IMG/VR virus record: IMGVR_UViG_3300022602_004013 | Location: 1-25,134 of that record | Length of the DNA stretch: 25,134 nucleotides | Source: a virus | Direction: 5' to 3' (one strand) | Shown here: piece after piece, positions 1 to 7,354 of the stretch | How the letters are laid out: each line of letters starts with the position of its first letter | Numbering within the stretch: position 1 is the stretch's first letter | Position numbers and translations under genes: made by a program | The notes under the pieces: model-generated | The model's input: only the letters and a program-made list of their open reading frames with translations | What the model was told of the DNA's origin: nothing | The model's database searches: none

Positions 1-1312
1 CGTTGTATCCGTCGGCTGCCTCGGTGCCAAACTGCTCCTTCATGGTGTCAACCAGCGGCATCAGATCGTCGATGCTCATCTTGGACACCTTCTCGGCCAT
101 GGCCATCAGGTCGTCGCTTAGGCTCTTGGCCGCCAACAGCGCTTGCGCCTGGGCTAAATCTTGGTCCTCATTGACCATCATCCTCATCAGCATCTGTCCG
201 ACGCTCTCCTTGATCTTCTTCTTCATGCTTGGTGCTTCCTCGATGGTGTCCTCGGCTCCCATCTCTGGGATGTGATCGCTCGCGTTCTTCTCGAACTGCA
301 CATACTCGAGGTAATGCTTGCTGTTGCTAACCGCGTTGCTGGCGCTGGTCAGCTTCATGGCCACCCAACCCTCCAGCTTGTCACCGGGCTGTATGAGGTT
401 GAACAGCTTGGTGCTGTATTCAACGATCATCAGCAGGTTCTCACGTGCCGTGCTGCCGGTGGTCTCGCCCAGCTCCATCTCGGAGACATCGGGATCCATG
501 TCCTCGTCCTCCGGCAGCTGTTGTGGCTCAAACTTGGTGTAATAGTCCATGTAGTGGAATATCTTGTCCAGATACTCCGCGGCCTTGACCAGGTTAGACA
601 CTATCCATGGCTGCACATCATCCTCAGGACGTATTATTCGCATCATGTCCATGGCATACTTGGTGTTTCGATATAGCTCGCTGCGTGCCATGCTGGCCTG
701 GTAGCTGTCGTGATCAAACTTGGCCTCGTTGAGCGTGCTCTCGTTCATACCCTTGTGTTCGGAATCATCATTCGGATCAACTCCGTATTCCTTCATCAGA
801 GCCAATAGCTCTGGATCCCAACGCGACCCACCGCGGTTCTCCTCGACCTCATCATCGCCAATCACGCTGTAACCCTGCTGCTGCATGCTGGTGAGCTGCG
901 CTGCCGGAACCGTCTTCTCGTCATTGTTCTTCTTGACCTTGACCGTACCAGGTTGTGGCTTTGCTGGCGTCGCCGAGCTCGCCGGCTTCGCCGCCGTGGC
1001 TGCCACTGCCGGAACCGCGTTCTCCTTGACCTTGGACTTCTTGCTGCGCTTGGGCGCTATCTCGGTGAGGTACAGGCGCACGGCCTCCATTATCAGCGTG
1101 TGCTTGGTGTATTCGGGGCTGTTGTTGTAGGTGTTAAACTGGCTCTCGCTGACGATGCTGTTCTTTATGATCTCGCTGCTCTGCCTGATCGCCTCGAGGT
1201 CCGCCTCCGTGGCCTCGTCAAGCTTTAGCTCCACACCATGAACGCTCTTGAGCGTGTGCATGATCTGATGCAGCTTATATCCATTGGTGTTCTCAAAGTC
1301 GTTGATAAACAT
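1..1312 (-). CDS. Large T4-like virion/prohead-type protein, C-terminus cut by window edge
   Basis: The reading frame is open from an ATG at 1312 to the left edge, giving 437 visible codons with no stop. The start is supported by an AAAGG Shine-Dalgarno about 7 nt upstream and by a late promoter at 1355-1362. Residues 1-90 are helical. Residues 95-140 form an Ala/Pro/Lys-rich linker. Residues about 207-262 and 288-341 are two related helical units of the form 'KYAMDMMRIIRPEDDVQPW...YLDKIFHYMDYY' type (second copy 'EYSTKLFNLIQPGDKLEGW'). Residues 363-437 are an amphipathic helical domain (LLAAKSLSDDLMAMAEKVSK). I recognise this arrangement from large conserved proteins of marine T4-like phages that are usually called virion structural, but no biochemical role is known to me. 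A structural or prohead role is inferred from the late promoter and the neighbours. Confidence 0.7.
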   Translation of the reverse strand, partial: MFINDFENTNGYKLHQIMHTLKSVHGVELKLDEATEADLEAIRQSSEIIKNSIVSESQFNTYNNSPEYTKHTLIMEAVRLYLTEIAPKRSKKSKVKENAVPAVAATAAKPASSATPAKPQPGTVKVKKNNDEKTVPAAQLTSMQQQGYSVIGDDEVEENRGGSRWDPELLALMKEYGVDPNDDSEHKGMNESTLNEAKFDHDSYQASMARSELYRNTKYAMDMMRIIRPEDDVQPWIVSNLVKAAEYLDKIFHYMDYYTKFEPQQLPEDEDMDPDVSEMELGETTGSTARENLLMIVEYSTKLFNLIQPGDKLEGWVAMKLTSASNAVSNSKHYLEYVQFEKNASDHIPEMGAEDTIEEAPSMKKKIKESVGQMLMRMMVNEDQDLAQAQALLAAKSLSDDLMAMAEKVSKMSIDDLMPLVDTMKEQFGTEAADGYN

Positions 1313-1354
1313 GTCTAACCTTTCCCATACGGGCCATAATGATGCTATGGTATT

Positions 1355-1362
1355 TATTTATC
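1355..1362 (-). promoter_or_regulatory. Late promoter (GATAAATA) for the leftmost gene
   Basis: On the minus strand the box reads GATAAATA inside AGATAAATAAATACC, about 43 nt before the ATG at 1312. It matches the T4 late consensus TATAAATA at seven of eight positions and lies in a 71-bp gap after the IscA-like gene. T4 late promoters have only this -10-like element, read by gp55 with the gp33/gp45 coactivators. Confidence 0.7.
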
Positions 1363-1383
1363 TAGCCCGCGGGAAGGTATGGA

Positions 1384-1701
1384 TCAGAGACTGAAGCTGG
1401 TCCCGCATCCGCAGGTGCTGGCCGCCTCTGGTATCTCTATGGAGAAATGGCTGCCCATGATGCCACTCTTGAAATCTATCACGCTTTTGGACAGCATGCC
1501 GTGGCTGATCTCATCCACCAACAGCACCGCTCCGTTTGGCATCTCCATCCTGATGTCATCGTCGTGCTGTGTATCCATGCTGAACCTCTTCTCGAAACCA
1601 TTGCATCCGCCGGCCGCTATCTCCACCCGAGGCAGAAGTGTTTGATCGGTGATCATGGATTTGAATCGGTTGGCGGCTGACTCGGTGATGACCAGTGGCA
1701 T
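1384..1701 (-). CDS. A-type iron-sulfur cluster carrier (IscA/HesB/ErpA-like)
   Basis: The 105-residue protein has the length and layout of the A-type carrier family: a beta-rich fold, a first cysteine in GGCNGF (C33) and a C-terminal CGC pair (C97, C99). In IscA/ErpA these three cysteines bind Fe-S clusters or iron for delivery to apoproteins. Its ATG overlaps the stop of the preceding gene (TAATG at 1699-1703), so translation is coupled to a run of late, virion-type genes rather than to metabolic genes. No IscS or IscU homologue is visible in the window, so it would depend on the host machinery. It may supply an Fe-S or iron site to a virion protein or boost host Fe-S supply; neither is shown. 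Phage HesB/IscA homologues are known from other marine phages. The family call is firm and the role is open. Confidence 0.9.
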   Translation of the reverse strand: MPLVITESAANRFKSMITDQTLLPRVEIAAGGCNGFEKRFSMDTQHDDDIRMEMPNGAVLLVDEISHGMLSKSVIDFKSGIMGSHFSIEIPEAASTCGCGTSFSL

Positions 1702-2366
1702 TAGGAGCCCCTGCGGCTTGATTCTATCAGCTGTTTGATCTCACGTTTGGCCGCCATGGCGCCATCTATGCTGGCTTGGTAACGGCTCTCGTAGACGTCG
1801 TGCTTTGACATGTCCCTGCCGTTGCTGGCCCTGCGCATCATGGATTTGAAGCGTATGGCATCAGTCCTCCGTGCCGTGTATGCATCGTCGGCCTCGAACA
1901 GCTTGCGAACGATGTGAGAGTTGGCATACTTGCCTGAATTGAGGTGCTTGACCACGGCCAATGCCGTCTCGTACAGCGTTATGTCGTCTGCGATAACGTC
2001 GTTGGTCTGGCTGTGGTATATGCTATAGTATTGCTTTCCGGCTATGCGCTTCTCATCCTCCTTGATCATGATCTGGTAGCTGCCCACCTTGACGCCATGA
2101 TCGTTGCGCTGCGTGTTCACCGCCTGCCTCAGCTGCGGATTGCGATCGCTCTCCACCAGCACCTGCTGCGTGACGTTGTTGAGCTTGCTGAGGACATCCG
2201 CCATGGCGTTGACCTCAGCGGTTGTGATCTGACCTGGACCAGCCAGCTCTACCGGAGCGTTGGGATCAACCGCACGCGGCTTTGCCGCCGGTGTGCTGGG
2301 AGTATCTCCATTCATCATCTCAAGCAACCTCTTCATGGCATCATGCTCTTCTAGCGTCGCAGACAC
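1701..2366 (-). CDS. Conserved T4-like protein of unknown function, GTG start
   Basis: This 221-residue protein starts with GTG at 2366. The choice is set by a strong GGAGG seven nt upstream, which overlaps the end of the previous gene. The N-terminal third is a flexible Pro/Ala-rich stretch (residues 20-45). The middle (about 90-130) looks beta-rich with KVGSYQIMI and GKQYYSIYHSQTNDVIADDI. The C-terminal part (135-221) is helical and strongly basic, ending in SSRRGS. I recognise the middle and C-terminal pattern from conserved proteins in marine T4-like phages that are annotated as hypothetical or structural. The ATG of the IscA-like gene overlaps its stop. Its place in the late operon suggests a virion or assembly role, but this is inference. 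Confidence 0.75.
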   Translation of the reverse strand: MSATLEEHDAMKRLLEMMNGDTPSTPAAKPRAVDPNAPVELAGPGQITTAEVNAMADVLSKLNNVTQQVLVESDRNPQLRQAVNTQRNDHGVKVGSYQIMIKEDEKRIAGKQYYSIYHSQTNDVIADDITLYETALAVVKHLNSGKYANSHIVRKLFEADDAYTARRTDAIRFKSMMRRASNGRDMSKHDVYESRYQASIDGAMAAKREIKQLIESSRRGS

Positions 2367-2370
2367 GTCA

Positions 2371-2598
2371 TCACCTCCAAAGATCCTCTAGGTCATTATA
2401 AACGAAATGGGTCTTCTCATCAATCAACACGCGATCTATCACGCCCTTGATGACCAGCCCCTTGGCTATCTCCCTCTCGCGGATGTTGAGCTTTGATCTC
2501 GGCAAGGGGCCTTCGTTGCCCCTCACGATCTCCATGACCGTCTGCTCCTCATTGCTAACGGGCACCCTCAACCCTCCCTTTATCTCAACGAATCTCAT
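2371..2598 (-). CDS. Small conserved T4-like protein, 75 aa
   Basis: The ATG at 2598 lies two nt after the stop of the upstream gene, and the reading frame ends just before the GTG start of the next. The protein has beta-strand-like ends (MRFVEIKGGLRVPVSNEEQ and HFVYNDLEDLW) around a helical core with EREIAKGLVIKGVIDRVLID. This layout could be a small winged-helix-like fold, but I see no catalytic or metal-binding motif. The compact spacing and normal codon use support a real gene. Similar short proteins beginning MRF.EIKG...PVSNEEQ occur in T4-like phages in my memory; the function is unknown. Confidence 0.7.
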   Translation of the reverse strand: MRFVEIKGGLRVPVSNEEQTVMEIVRGNEGPLPRSKLNIREREIAKGLVIKGVIDRVLIDEKTHFVYNDLEDLWR

Positions 2599-2600
2599 GG

Positions 2601-3371
2601 TTAACCCTGCGCCTGTGCCGGAGTTGCCGCCGATGTCGCACCCTGCGACAGGGTCTGTGCGGATTTGATGAGATCCGCACCCATCGCACCCAGTGGATTA
2701 AGCTCGGTCATCTTGCCTTGGCCAACCACGGTTTGCAGCTTGTTGGTCGTCACATCCTTGTAGATCTCGCTCAGTATGCTGCCGATCACGAACAACCTCG
2801 CGGCCTCCTCGTTGTTCTTGTACTGCGGTTGGTTCATGGCTGCGGTGACCAATTGGGCCATCAGGCCAGCGGCATCAGCCTCGCTGATGATCTCCTCATC
2901 AACCACCTGCTCAGCGATCTCTGAGCTAACCGTACCCGTATGCTCAAGACCTGCCAGCTGCATGATCCTGTTGATCGGGGTCATGGTTTGCACGCCTCCA
3001 ATCACGGCCTCGTCCATCTTGGCGAGCTTGCTGGTGTGCACCATCTTGAGATGCCCTTCAAACATGATGCCAGCCGTGTTCTTTGGACCCTGCGGTATCT
3101 TGATGGATACGGTCTGTCCCTCATAGACTACCATATCACCCTCCTCAAACTGAGCCAGCTCGGTCGCACCTATCAGATCTGACTTGGCCATGTGATGCTT
3201 GGCGTTTCGACTCCAGCGATCGACGTTGGTCTCATATAGTCCTTCGTCTCCGGTTAGGTCAACCTGTGCGTATTTCTTGAGAGGTCTCATGGTGTCATTC
3301 TCCATACCAATGGCAGGGGCCGCTGTGGTCTCCGCCGACAATCCTTCGAGGTAGCTTTTTAGGCTTTTCAT
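2601..3371 (-). CDS. Conserved late-cluster protein, probable virion component
   Basis: This is a 256-residue protein with an ATG at 3371 and an AAGGAAAG Shine-Dalgarno just upstream; the ATG overlaps the stop of the short gene before it. The N-terminus (MKSLKSYLEGLSAE) resembles the short basic/amphipathic leader of T4 internal and capsid-targeted proteins, although the prohead protease consensus (I/L-x-E) is not exact. Residues 75-110 look like a small beta domain (GDMVVYEGQTVSIKIPQG). Residues 150-225 are helical and Ala-rich, and the tail (228-256) is Gln/Ala/Thr-rich. No enzymatic motif is visible. Its position in a late operon between structural-type genes suggests a virion or assembly function. 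Confidence 0.7.
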   Translation of the reverse strand: MKSLKSYLEGLSAETTAAPAIGMENDTMRPLKKYAQVDLTGDEGLYETNVDRWSRNAKHHMAKSDLIGATELAQFEEGDMVVYEGQTVSIKIPQGPKNTAGIMFEGHLKMVHTSKLAKMDEAVIGGVQTMTPINRIMQLAGLEHTGTVSSEIAEQVVDEEIISEADAAGLMAQLVTAAMNQPQYKNNEEAARLFVIGSILSEIYKDVTTNKLQTVVGQGKMTELNPLGAMGADLIKSAQTLSQGATSAATPAQAQG

Positions 3372-3538
3372 TTTCTTTCCTTGCTGATGGGAAACAGCTG
3401 CTTCTTGGCCACGTCCGGTTCCCTGACCGAGACCTTGCGCCTTACCATCCGCAACCTTCCGTCGCGCCTGGTGAACTGTGTCCTTGTCTGTATGGCCTCA
3501 TCAAAGGCCTGATCTAGCGATGTGCGTCTGTCTTTCAT
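3368..3538 (-). CDS. Small basic protein, 56 aa, uncertain start
   Basis: The reading frame encodes a very basic peptide (MKDRRTSLDQAFDEAIQTRT, then several RR/RK pairs) whose stop overlaps the ATG of the next gene. Three starts are possible. The ATG at 3565 lies upstream of the late promoter box. The ATG at 3538 sits where transcription from that promoter should begin, giving a nearly leaderless message. The ATG at 3448 has the best Shine-Dalgarno (GGAAGG, six nt away) but leaves only 26 residues. I chose 3538 because the promoter removes the first and the amino-acid pattern before the third looks protein-like. The function is unknown; a DNA- or RNA-binding role would fit the charge but is a guess. 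Confidence 0.5.
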   Translation of the reverse strand: MKDRRTSLDQAFDEAIQTRTQFTRRDGRLRMVRRKVSVREPDVAKKQLFPISKERK

Positions 3539-3545
3539 GATGAGA

Positions 3546-3553
3546 TATTTAGC
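3546..3553 (-). promoter_or_regulatory. Late promoter (GCTAAATA)
   Basis: On the minus strand GCTAAATATCTC follows directly after the terminator hairpin at 3569-3592, so one late transcript ends and the next begins within about 25 bp. The box would drive the five-gene run from 3538 down to 1384. It shares the nonamer CTAAATATC with the promoters at 7323, 11897 and 11916. Confidence 0.55.
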
Positions 3554-3568
3554 GACGGAAGCCATGAG

Positions 3569-3592
3569 AAAGGGTGCCTTTCGGCACCCTTT
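3569..3592 (-). terminator. Terminator hairpin after structural gene 3623-4417
   Basis: A perfect 10-bp stem (AAAGGGTGCC / GGCACCCTTT) encloses a four-base loop that reads GAAA on the minus strand, a stable GNRA tetraloop. It lies 31 nt past the stop of the structural gene. The 3' side ends in TTT followed by CTC, so the U-tract is short. Confidence 0.75.
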
Positions 3593-3622
3593 AACGGTAT
3601 CTTGACCTTTAGCAGCCGTCTA

Positions 3623-4417
3623 TTAGGACAGCAGCGAACCAGCCAGGAAGTAGTTCTGAGCGGCCATCACGTTCACACCATTTGTCGTGGTGCCCGAAGC
3701 GTCCCAGGTGGTGACGTACGGAGCGACGGTGTTCTTCAGGGTGTAGTAGTTGGTAGAAGCTCCGGTGAAGCTCTGCGAACCACCGATGACCTGCGAACCA
3801 TTGAGATCGTATGCGATCGAACCATCGAGGCCACCATAGGTAGCGTTGTTCGACAGCACGTTGTAGCCGTTGGTGTTGGTGTTGTCAGCGGCAACGCTGA
3901 AGTTACCGTTGGTGGTACCAGCAGTCCAAAGCAGGGTCTTCTCAGTGGCGATGTTGACGATGTAAACCGCTAGGCCGGTGCTGTTGTAGCCAGAACCGCC
4001 TTGACCAAACACGCTGGTGCCAGCGGTGTTGGTGTAGCCCATCTGCGCGAAGATCGCGCTGCTGTGCGGGTTGATCGTGCCGCCGTTGACGCTAGCAGGG
4101 AACGTCTTGACGCTGACGGCAACCGGATTCGCACGAGTCGAGAAGGTTGATATCAGGTTGTTGAGGTTGAGCTGCTTGTAGTAAGCGTCCAGATAGTCGC
4201 TGAGGTTGCTGTAGGTAACGATGTTACCGAAAGCATCGGTGATGCTAACCGCAGTCCACGTTCCCAGGGTCTGGTAGGTGGCATAGCCTGGCAGATCCAC
4301 GACTTCCGTGGTAACGTTGGTTTGACCAACCGGAACCATGGTGGCGAAGCTGAAGAAGTCCATGTTACCAGTGAGGAACTCACCAGCATATACGGCTCCA
4401 TTGACCTTATCTGTCAT
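3623..4417 (-). CDS. T4-like virion structural protein, probably abundant
   Basis: This 264-residue protein is rich in Asn, Thr, Ser, Gly and Tyr and poor in charge, as expected for a beta-rich virion protein. It starts MTDKVNGAVYAGEFLTGNMD; the segment around residues 70-105 (SNLSDYLDAYYKQLNLNNLI...STRANPVAVSVKTF) is helical then strand-like. It forms a transcription unit of its own: a consensus late promoter (CATAAATA) 41-48 nt upstream, an AAGGAG Shine-Dalgarno 7 nt before the ATG, and a strong hairpin after the stop. That layout and its cleaner codon use suggest high late expression. I recognise the N-terminus (DKVNGAV.AGEFLTG) from structural proteins of marine T4-like phages. Which virion part it belongs to is not clear; it is not the major capsid or tail-tube protein by sequence. 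Confidence 0.75.
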   Translation of the reverse strand: MTDKVNGAVYAGEFLTGNMDFFSFATMVPVGQTNVTTEVVDLPGYATYQTLGTWTAVSITDAFGNIVTYSNLSDYLDAYYKQLNLNNLISTFSTRANPVAVSVKTFPASVNGGTINPHSSAIFAQMGYTNTAGTSVFGQGGSGYNSTGLAVYIVNIATEKTLLWTAGTTNGNFSVAADNTNTNGYNVLSNNATYGGLDGSIAYDLNGSQVIGGSQSFTGASTNYYTLKNTVAPYVTTWDASGTTTNGVNVMAAQNYFLAGSLLS

Positions 4418-4457
4418 TGTATTTCTCCTTGTTTAATGCAAAGTGCTTTTGCAATAT

Positions 4458-4465
4458 TATTTATG
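4458..4465 (-). promoter_or_regulatory. Late promoter (CATAAATA) for structural gene
   Basis: The minus strand reads GCATAAATAATATTG, seven of eight matches to TATAAATA, in the 56-bp gap between the stop at 4474 and the ATG at 4417. It is followed by an AT-rich leader and AAGGAG. Confidence 0.8.
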
Positions 4466-4473
4466 CTGACGGG

Positions 4474-6366
4474 TTAGGAACGTGCACTCTTACGCCTCTT
4501 ACCCCGCCTCTTTTGCACCGGCTGTTCTGGCACATATCCAAATAGGTTTGGCGTCCTGCTTATGACACCGCCCATGGGATTCGCCACGCTGGCTATGCTA
4601 CCGGATGCCGTCGCACCGCCGCTGGCCGTCTCGATGAGATCAAAGAGATCCGCGACGATATCATCCTCAGATAAACCGGTTGTTGCCTGACCTGCTGTTG
4701 CCGCGGGCTGCTTCTTAATCGTTGGTTTCTTGGTGACGGGTTTTACCGCGGCTGGCTTAGACTTACCCTCCAGCTCGGCGTCGATGGCATCCGATGCCTC
4801 GGCTCCCGTCTCAGCATCAAGCCATATCCTGTCGCCGGCCTTGCCCACGCTTAGGTTATATGTCCTGCCGTCGCTGGCTTTCACCGGGCCCGTATCCTGT
4901 GGCTTGGCCGTTGGCTCGGGTGCAGCCTTGGCGGCTGCATTCTTGGCCTTGAGATCATTGAGATACTTGATGGCCGCATCCTTGCCCTGCGTGTCCATTA
5001 TGCCGTTGACCTTGGCATCTAGAACCTTGTTGCCGGTCTTTATGTGCCCCTTGGGTTCCAGCTTGGGTTTCGCCGCAGGCTTGGATTTGGGCAATGGTAT
5101 TTTTGATGCCTTGAACGCATCCGACAGCACGTCGGTTGGTATGCCCATGCCTGCTAGGATACCGTGTATGTCATCGCTATCCATCGGGCTGCCGGCATCC
5201 TTCCAAGCGGACATCATCTTCTCTGGTGTGAACCTCTGCGTGGCTTGCGCGGCCTGCTTCTTGGCCCAGGCACCTATGCTGCCTATCATGCCCTTGAGAT
5301 CGGCCTCATCAAGCTGCTTGCCCTTTGCACCTGCCGTCGCCGCACCCTGCACGGCGTTGGCGATCGTGTTAAACGCCTCCATGCTCTTCTTGGCACCCTC
5401 AAGCGCCTTGTTCAGCAGATCATCGTTGTTCTTCAGCATTGCTGATATGGCGTTTCGATATTCCGGGGAGTTGAGAAAGCTCAGCGAATCGCCTATCTTT
5501 CCCCATAACTGCGCGGACTTCTCGAAATCATTATCATCCCATGCTTGCTCTGCCAGATCTTGCAGCTTGTGAACCTTGGAGAGCAGCGCTTGGGTCTTCG
5601 CATCGTCTGGTAGGTATGTGTCAATGTTGACGTCAACCGATCCGTTGTGATCGTGATACAGCTTCCATTGCGCCAGATTCTTGTAACCAGGAACGGTATG
5701 GCTGTCGACCTTGAAGGTGTTTAACCATGTGCCGAGCTCGCGTATGCCCATCCCCATGAGGAAGCCAAGGGCACCTGCGCCAACACCGGTTGCGATGCTC
5801 TTGCTAAGGGTTTCTCCCTTCATGAGTTCGCCTGCCGTCCTCAGCAACGATCCGACTATCGCCGCACCAGCCGGTCCGGTAGCAACCGCAGCGGCCATGG
5901 TGAGCACCATTATTATCGCACCCTGTAGCTGAGGATGCTTCTTGGCCCATGCCGCATACTGGGTCGTGTATCTCACTATCTTGCTGTCATCGCCGCCAAG
6001 CTTGGAAGCCAGCTCTGATTTCTTACGTTCGAACGCCGCATCGAAATCCTTGACCGGTTTGGTATCCTTGATCATGTCGTGCAGCTTGTTCATGATGCTG
6101 GATGGCAACGCCTTGTATGCCAGCTTAGCAGCCTTGCCGGCTACCGTCGCAGCCTTGCCTAATCCGGTCTTCTCATTGGAGACCTTGCCGGCCACGTCAC
6201 CAAACAATCCTGATATCTGGTCCTGCGTGAGATTGACCTCGAGCAGCGTGCCCTGCCATTTGGTGATCATCGAGACCAGCTCGTCCATACGCTGAGAGTT
6301 CTCCCTCAGAAGCTGTGCCTCGGTCAGCATGGTCGTTGACCGTAATTGCAATTCGTTGATCTTCAT
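4474..6366 (-). CDS. 630-aa virion-type protein with two hydrophobic segments and basic tail
   Basis: The ATG overlaps the previous stop (ATGA at 6363-6366). Residues 1-25 (MKINELQLRSTTMLTEAQLL) hold L-T-E|A, which fits the T4 prohead protease consensus (I/L-x-E). Residues 148-175 and 189-208 are hydrophobic and Gly/Ala-rich and could span or insert into a membrane. Residues 210-370 are helical. Residues 430-550 are Lys/Ala/Pro-rich and low complexity, and the C-terminus (about 618-630) is a basic cluster, KRRGKRRKSARS. No enzymatic motif was found. A protein packaged in the head and ejected into the host would fit the possible targeting leader, the hydrophobic segments and the basic tail, but this is inference. 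It ends only 9 bp before the late promoter box of the next unit. Confidence 0.75.
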   Translation of the reverse strand: MKINELQLRSTTMLTEAQLLRENSQRMDELVSMITKWQGTLLEVNLTQDQISGLFGDVAGKVSNEKTGLGKAATVAGKAAKLAYKALPSSIMNKLHDMIKDTKPVKDFDAAFERKKSELASKLGGDDSKIVRYTTQYAAWAKKHPQLQGAIIMVLTMAAAVATGPAGAAIVGSLLRTAGELMKGETLSKSIATGVGAGALGFLMGMGIRELGTWLNTFKVDSHTVPGYKNLAQWKLYHDHNGSVDVNIDTYLPDDAKTQALLSKVHKLQDLAEQAWDDNDFEKSAQLWGKIGDSLSFLNSPEYRNAISAMLKNNDDLLNKALEGAKKSMEAFNTIANAVQGAATAGAKGKQLDEADLKGMIGSIGAWAKKQAAQATQRFTPEKMMSAWKDAGSPMDSDDIHGILAGMGIPTDVLSDAFKASKIPLPKSKPAAKPKLEPKGHIKTGNKVLDAKVNGIMDTQGKDAAIKYLNDLKAKNAAAKAAPEPTAKPQDTGPVKASDGRTYNLSVGKAGDRIWLDAETGAEASDAIDAELEGKSKPAAVKPVTKKPTIKKQPAATAGQATTGLSEDDIVADLFDLIETASGGATASGSIASVANPMGGVISRTPNLFGYVPEQPVQKRRGKRRKSARS

Positions 6367-7049
6367 GCCAGCGCCTCCAATGCTTTCAATGCGGCATCTA
6401 TGTCCTCATCGGATATGGCCGCCTCAGGCTCGGATTGCGCCGCTGCCTGCGTTGCGCCGGTCGTCTGTTGCTGTGCAGAGGATGCCTTGCTTGCGGCTGC
6501 TTGGGTGCGGGACTGACCGGTTGATGCTCGTGCAGCACCGGTCTGGCGCTGCGCCGGCATGGGTTCGGTCCCCTGTTGCTTCTCCCAGTGCCTCTCCATC
6601 TGCCTCATGGCCGCCGTTATCAGCAGCATCTCGACCACCTTGGCGGGCTGCACGACCTTGGGGTTCTTGGTAAGGGTTGCGACCACCAACTGCTTGGCCT
6701 TGTCCTGTATCTGCCCTATGGTCAGCTTCCTGATCGATGCCTGCAGCTCTGGGTTACGCAGGGCCTCGGCGACCACATCGGCTATGTCCTCGTTGCTGAG
6801 ATGCATGCCGTTCTTCATGTATTGGTAAACCACGCTCATGGTGACCGTTGGCCAATCCATGTTGTATCTGCCCATCATCTGCATGAACGCACGCAGATGC
6901 TGATTGGTGAACTTCTGCATCTCACCCTGTCCCAGCTTCTGGCTACCCGTGGCCAATATGTCATGGAACTTCTTCTCAAACCAGTTCTTGACGCTGATCA
7001 GGGGTCCTATCTCATCTATCCTATGGGATTCAAGGTCTGCCGCTCTCAT
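6363..7049 (-). CDS. Late-cluster protein of unknown function, helical with low-complexity tail
   Basis: This 228-residue protein is joined by ATGA overlaps to both neighbours (7046-7049 and 6363-6366), so the three genes are translationally coupled. Residues 1-155 are mainly helical (SVKNWFEKKFHDILATGSQK; later KVVEMLLITAAMRQMERHW). Residues 160-210 are Gln/Ala/Thr/Ser-rich, and the last 18 residues are acidic (SDEDIDAALKALEALA). The N-terminus contains I-D-E, which could be a prohead-protease site. No known domain is visible. The context points to an assembly or virion protein. Confidence 0.7.
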   Translation of the reverse strand: MRAADLESHRIDEIGPLISVKNWFEKKFHDILATGSQKLGQGEMQKFTNQHLRAFMQMMGRYNMDWPTVTMSVVYQYMKNGMHLSNEDIADVVAEALRNPELQASIRKLTIGQIQDKAKQLVVATLTKNPKVVQPAKVVEMLLITAAMRQMERHWEKQQGTEPMPAQRQTGAARASTGQSRTQAAASKASSAQQQTTGATQAAAQSEPEAAISDEDIDAALKALEALA

Positions 7050-7333
7050 CTCTTGCTCCTCAGCTCCTTGATCTTACGGCCAAACTTGCGTTCGTCCTCT
7101 GTCATTATGCTGCGGTATAGCCGCTTGACAAGATCGTTGGCATCCTCCTCTGGATAGCTCTCCTTGATAAGATGGACCAGGTTTATGGCGCTGGCTATTA
7201 TGTGAGAAGCCCTGTTCTCGATGACGGTGTGTTTGCTCTTAGCGGGCACGAACTTGTCAAGCTCGTCTATGAAGTTCTTTATGTCAGCCACGAATGCATC
7301 CCCAGATTGGCAGTATGTGAGATATTTAGTCAT
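7046..7333 (-). CDS. Small helical protein, start uncertain because a late promoter overlaps it
   Basis: The longest sensible frame from the ATG at 7333 gives 95 residues, largely helical and basic at the end (IKELRSKR). The first codons (ATG ACT AAA TAT CTC) contain the late promoter box at 7323-7330, and there is no good Shine-Dalgarno before this ATG. A GTG at 7291 has GGGGA seven nt upstream and lies about 30 nt after the promoter, giving an 81-residue protein starting VADIKNFIDELDKF. For late transcripts this second start is the better fit. The stop overlaps the next ATG. The function is unknown; it leads a coupled three-gene late set. Confidence 0.6.
   Translation of the reverse strand: MTKYLTYCQSGDAFVADIKNFIDELDKFVPAKSKHTVIENRASHIIASAINLVHLIKESYPEEDANDLVKRLYRSIMTEDERKFGRKIKELRSKR
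7323..7330 (-). promoter_or_regulatory. Late promoter (ACTAAATA), leftward
   Basis: The minus strand reads ACTAAATATCTCACA. It would drive the 7046-4474 gene set. It shares the 11-mer CTAAATATCTC with the promoter at 3546 and is back to back with the rightward box at 7347. Confidence 0.5.
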
Positions 7334-7346
7334 ATTACCGTTGCAT

Positions 7347-7354
7347 GATAAATA
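7347..7354 (+). promoter_or_regulatory. Late promoter (GATAAATA), rightward
   Basis: GATAAATACTCACA lies 28 nt before the ATG at 7382, with a GGAGAA ribosome site in between. It is the only promoter visible for this isolated + strand gene. Confidence 0.65.

Noticed and set aside
4730-5572. A 280-residue + strand frame opposite the 630-residue gene, Ser/Leu/Ala-rich and signal-peptide-like.
   Set aside because: The composition follows from the reverse complement of Lys/Ala/Asp-rich coding; there is no promoter or ribosome site.
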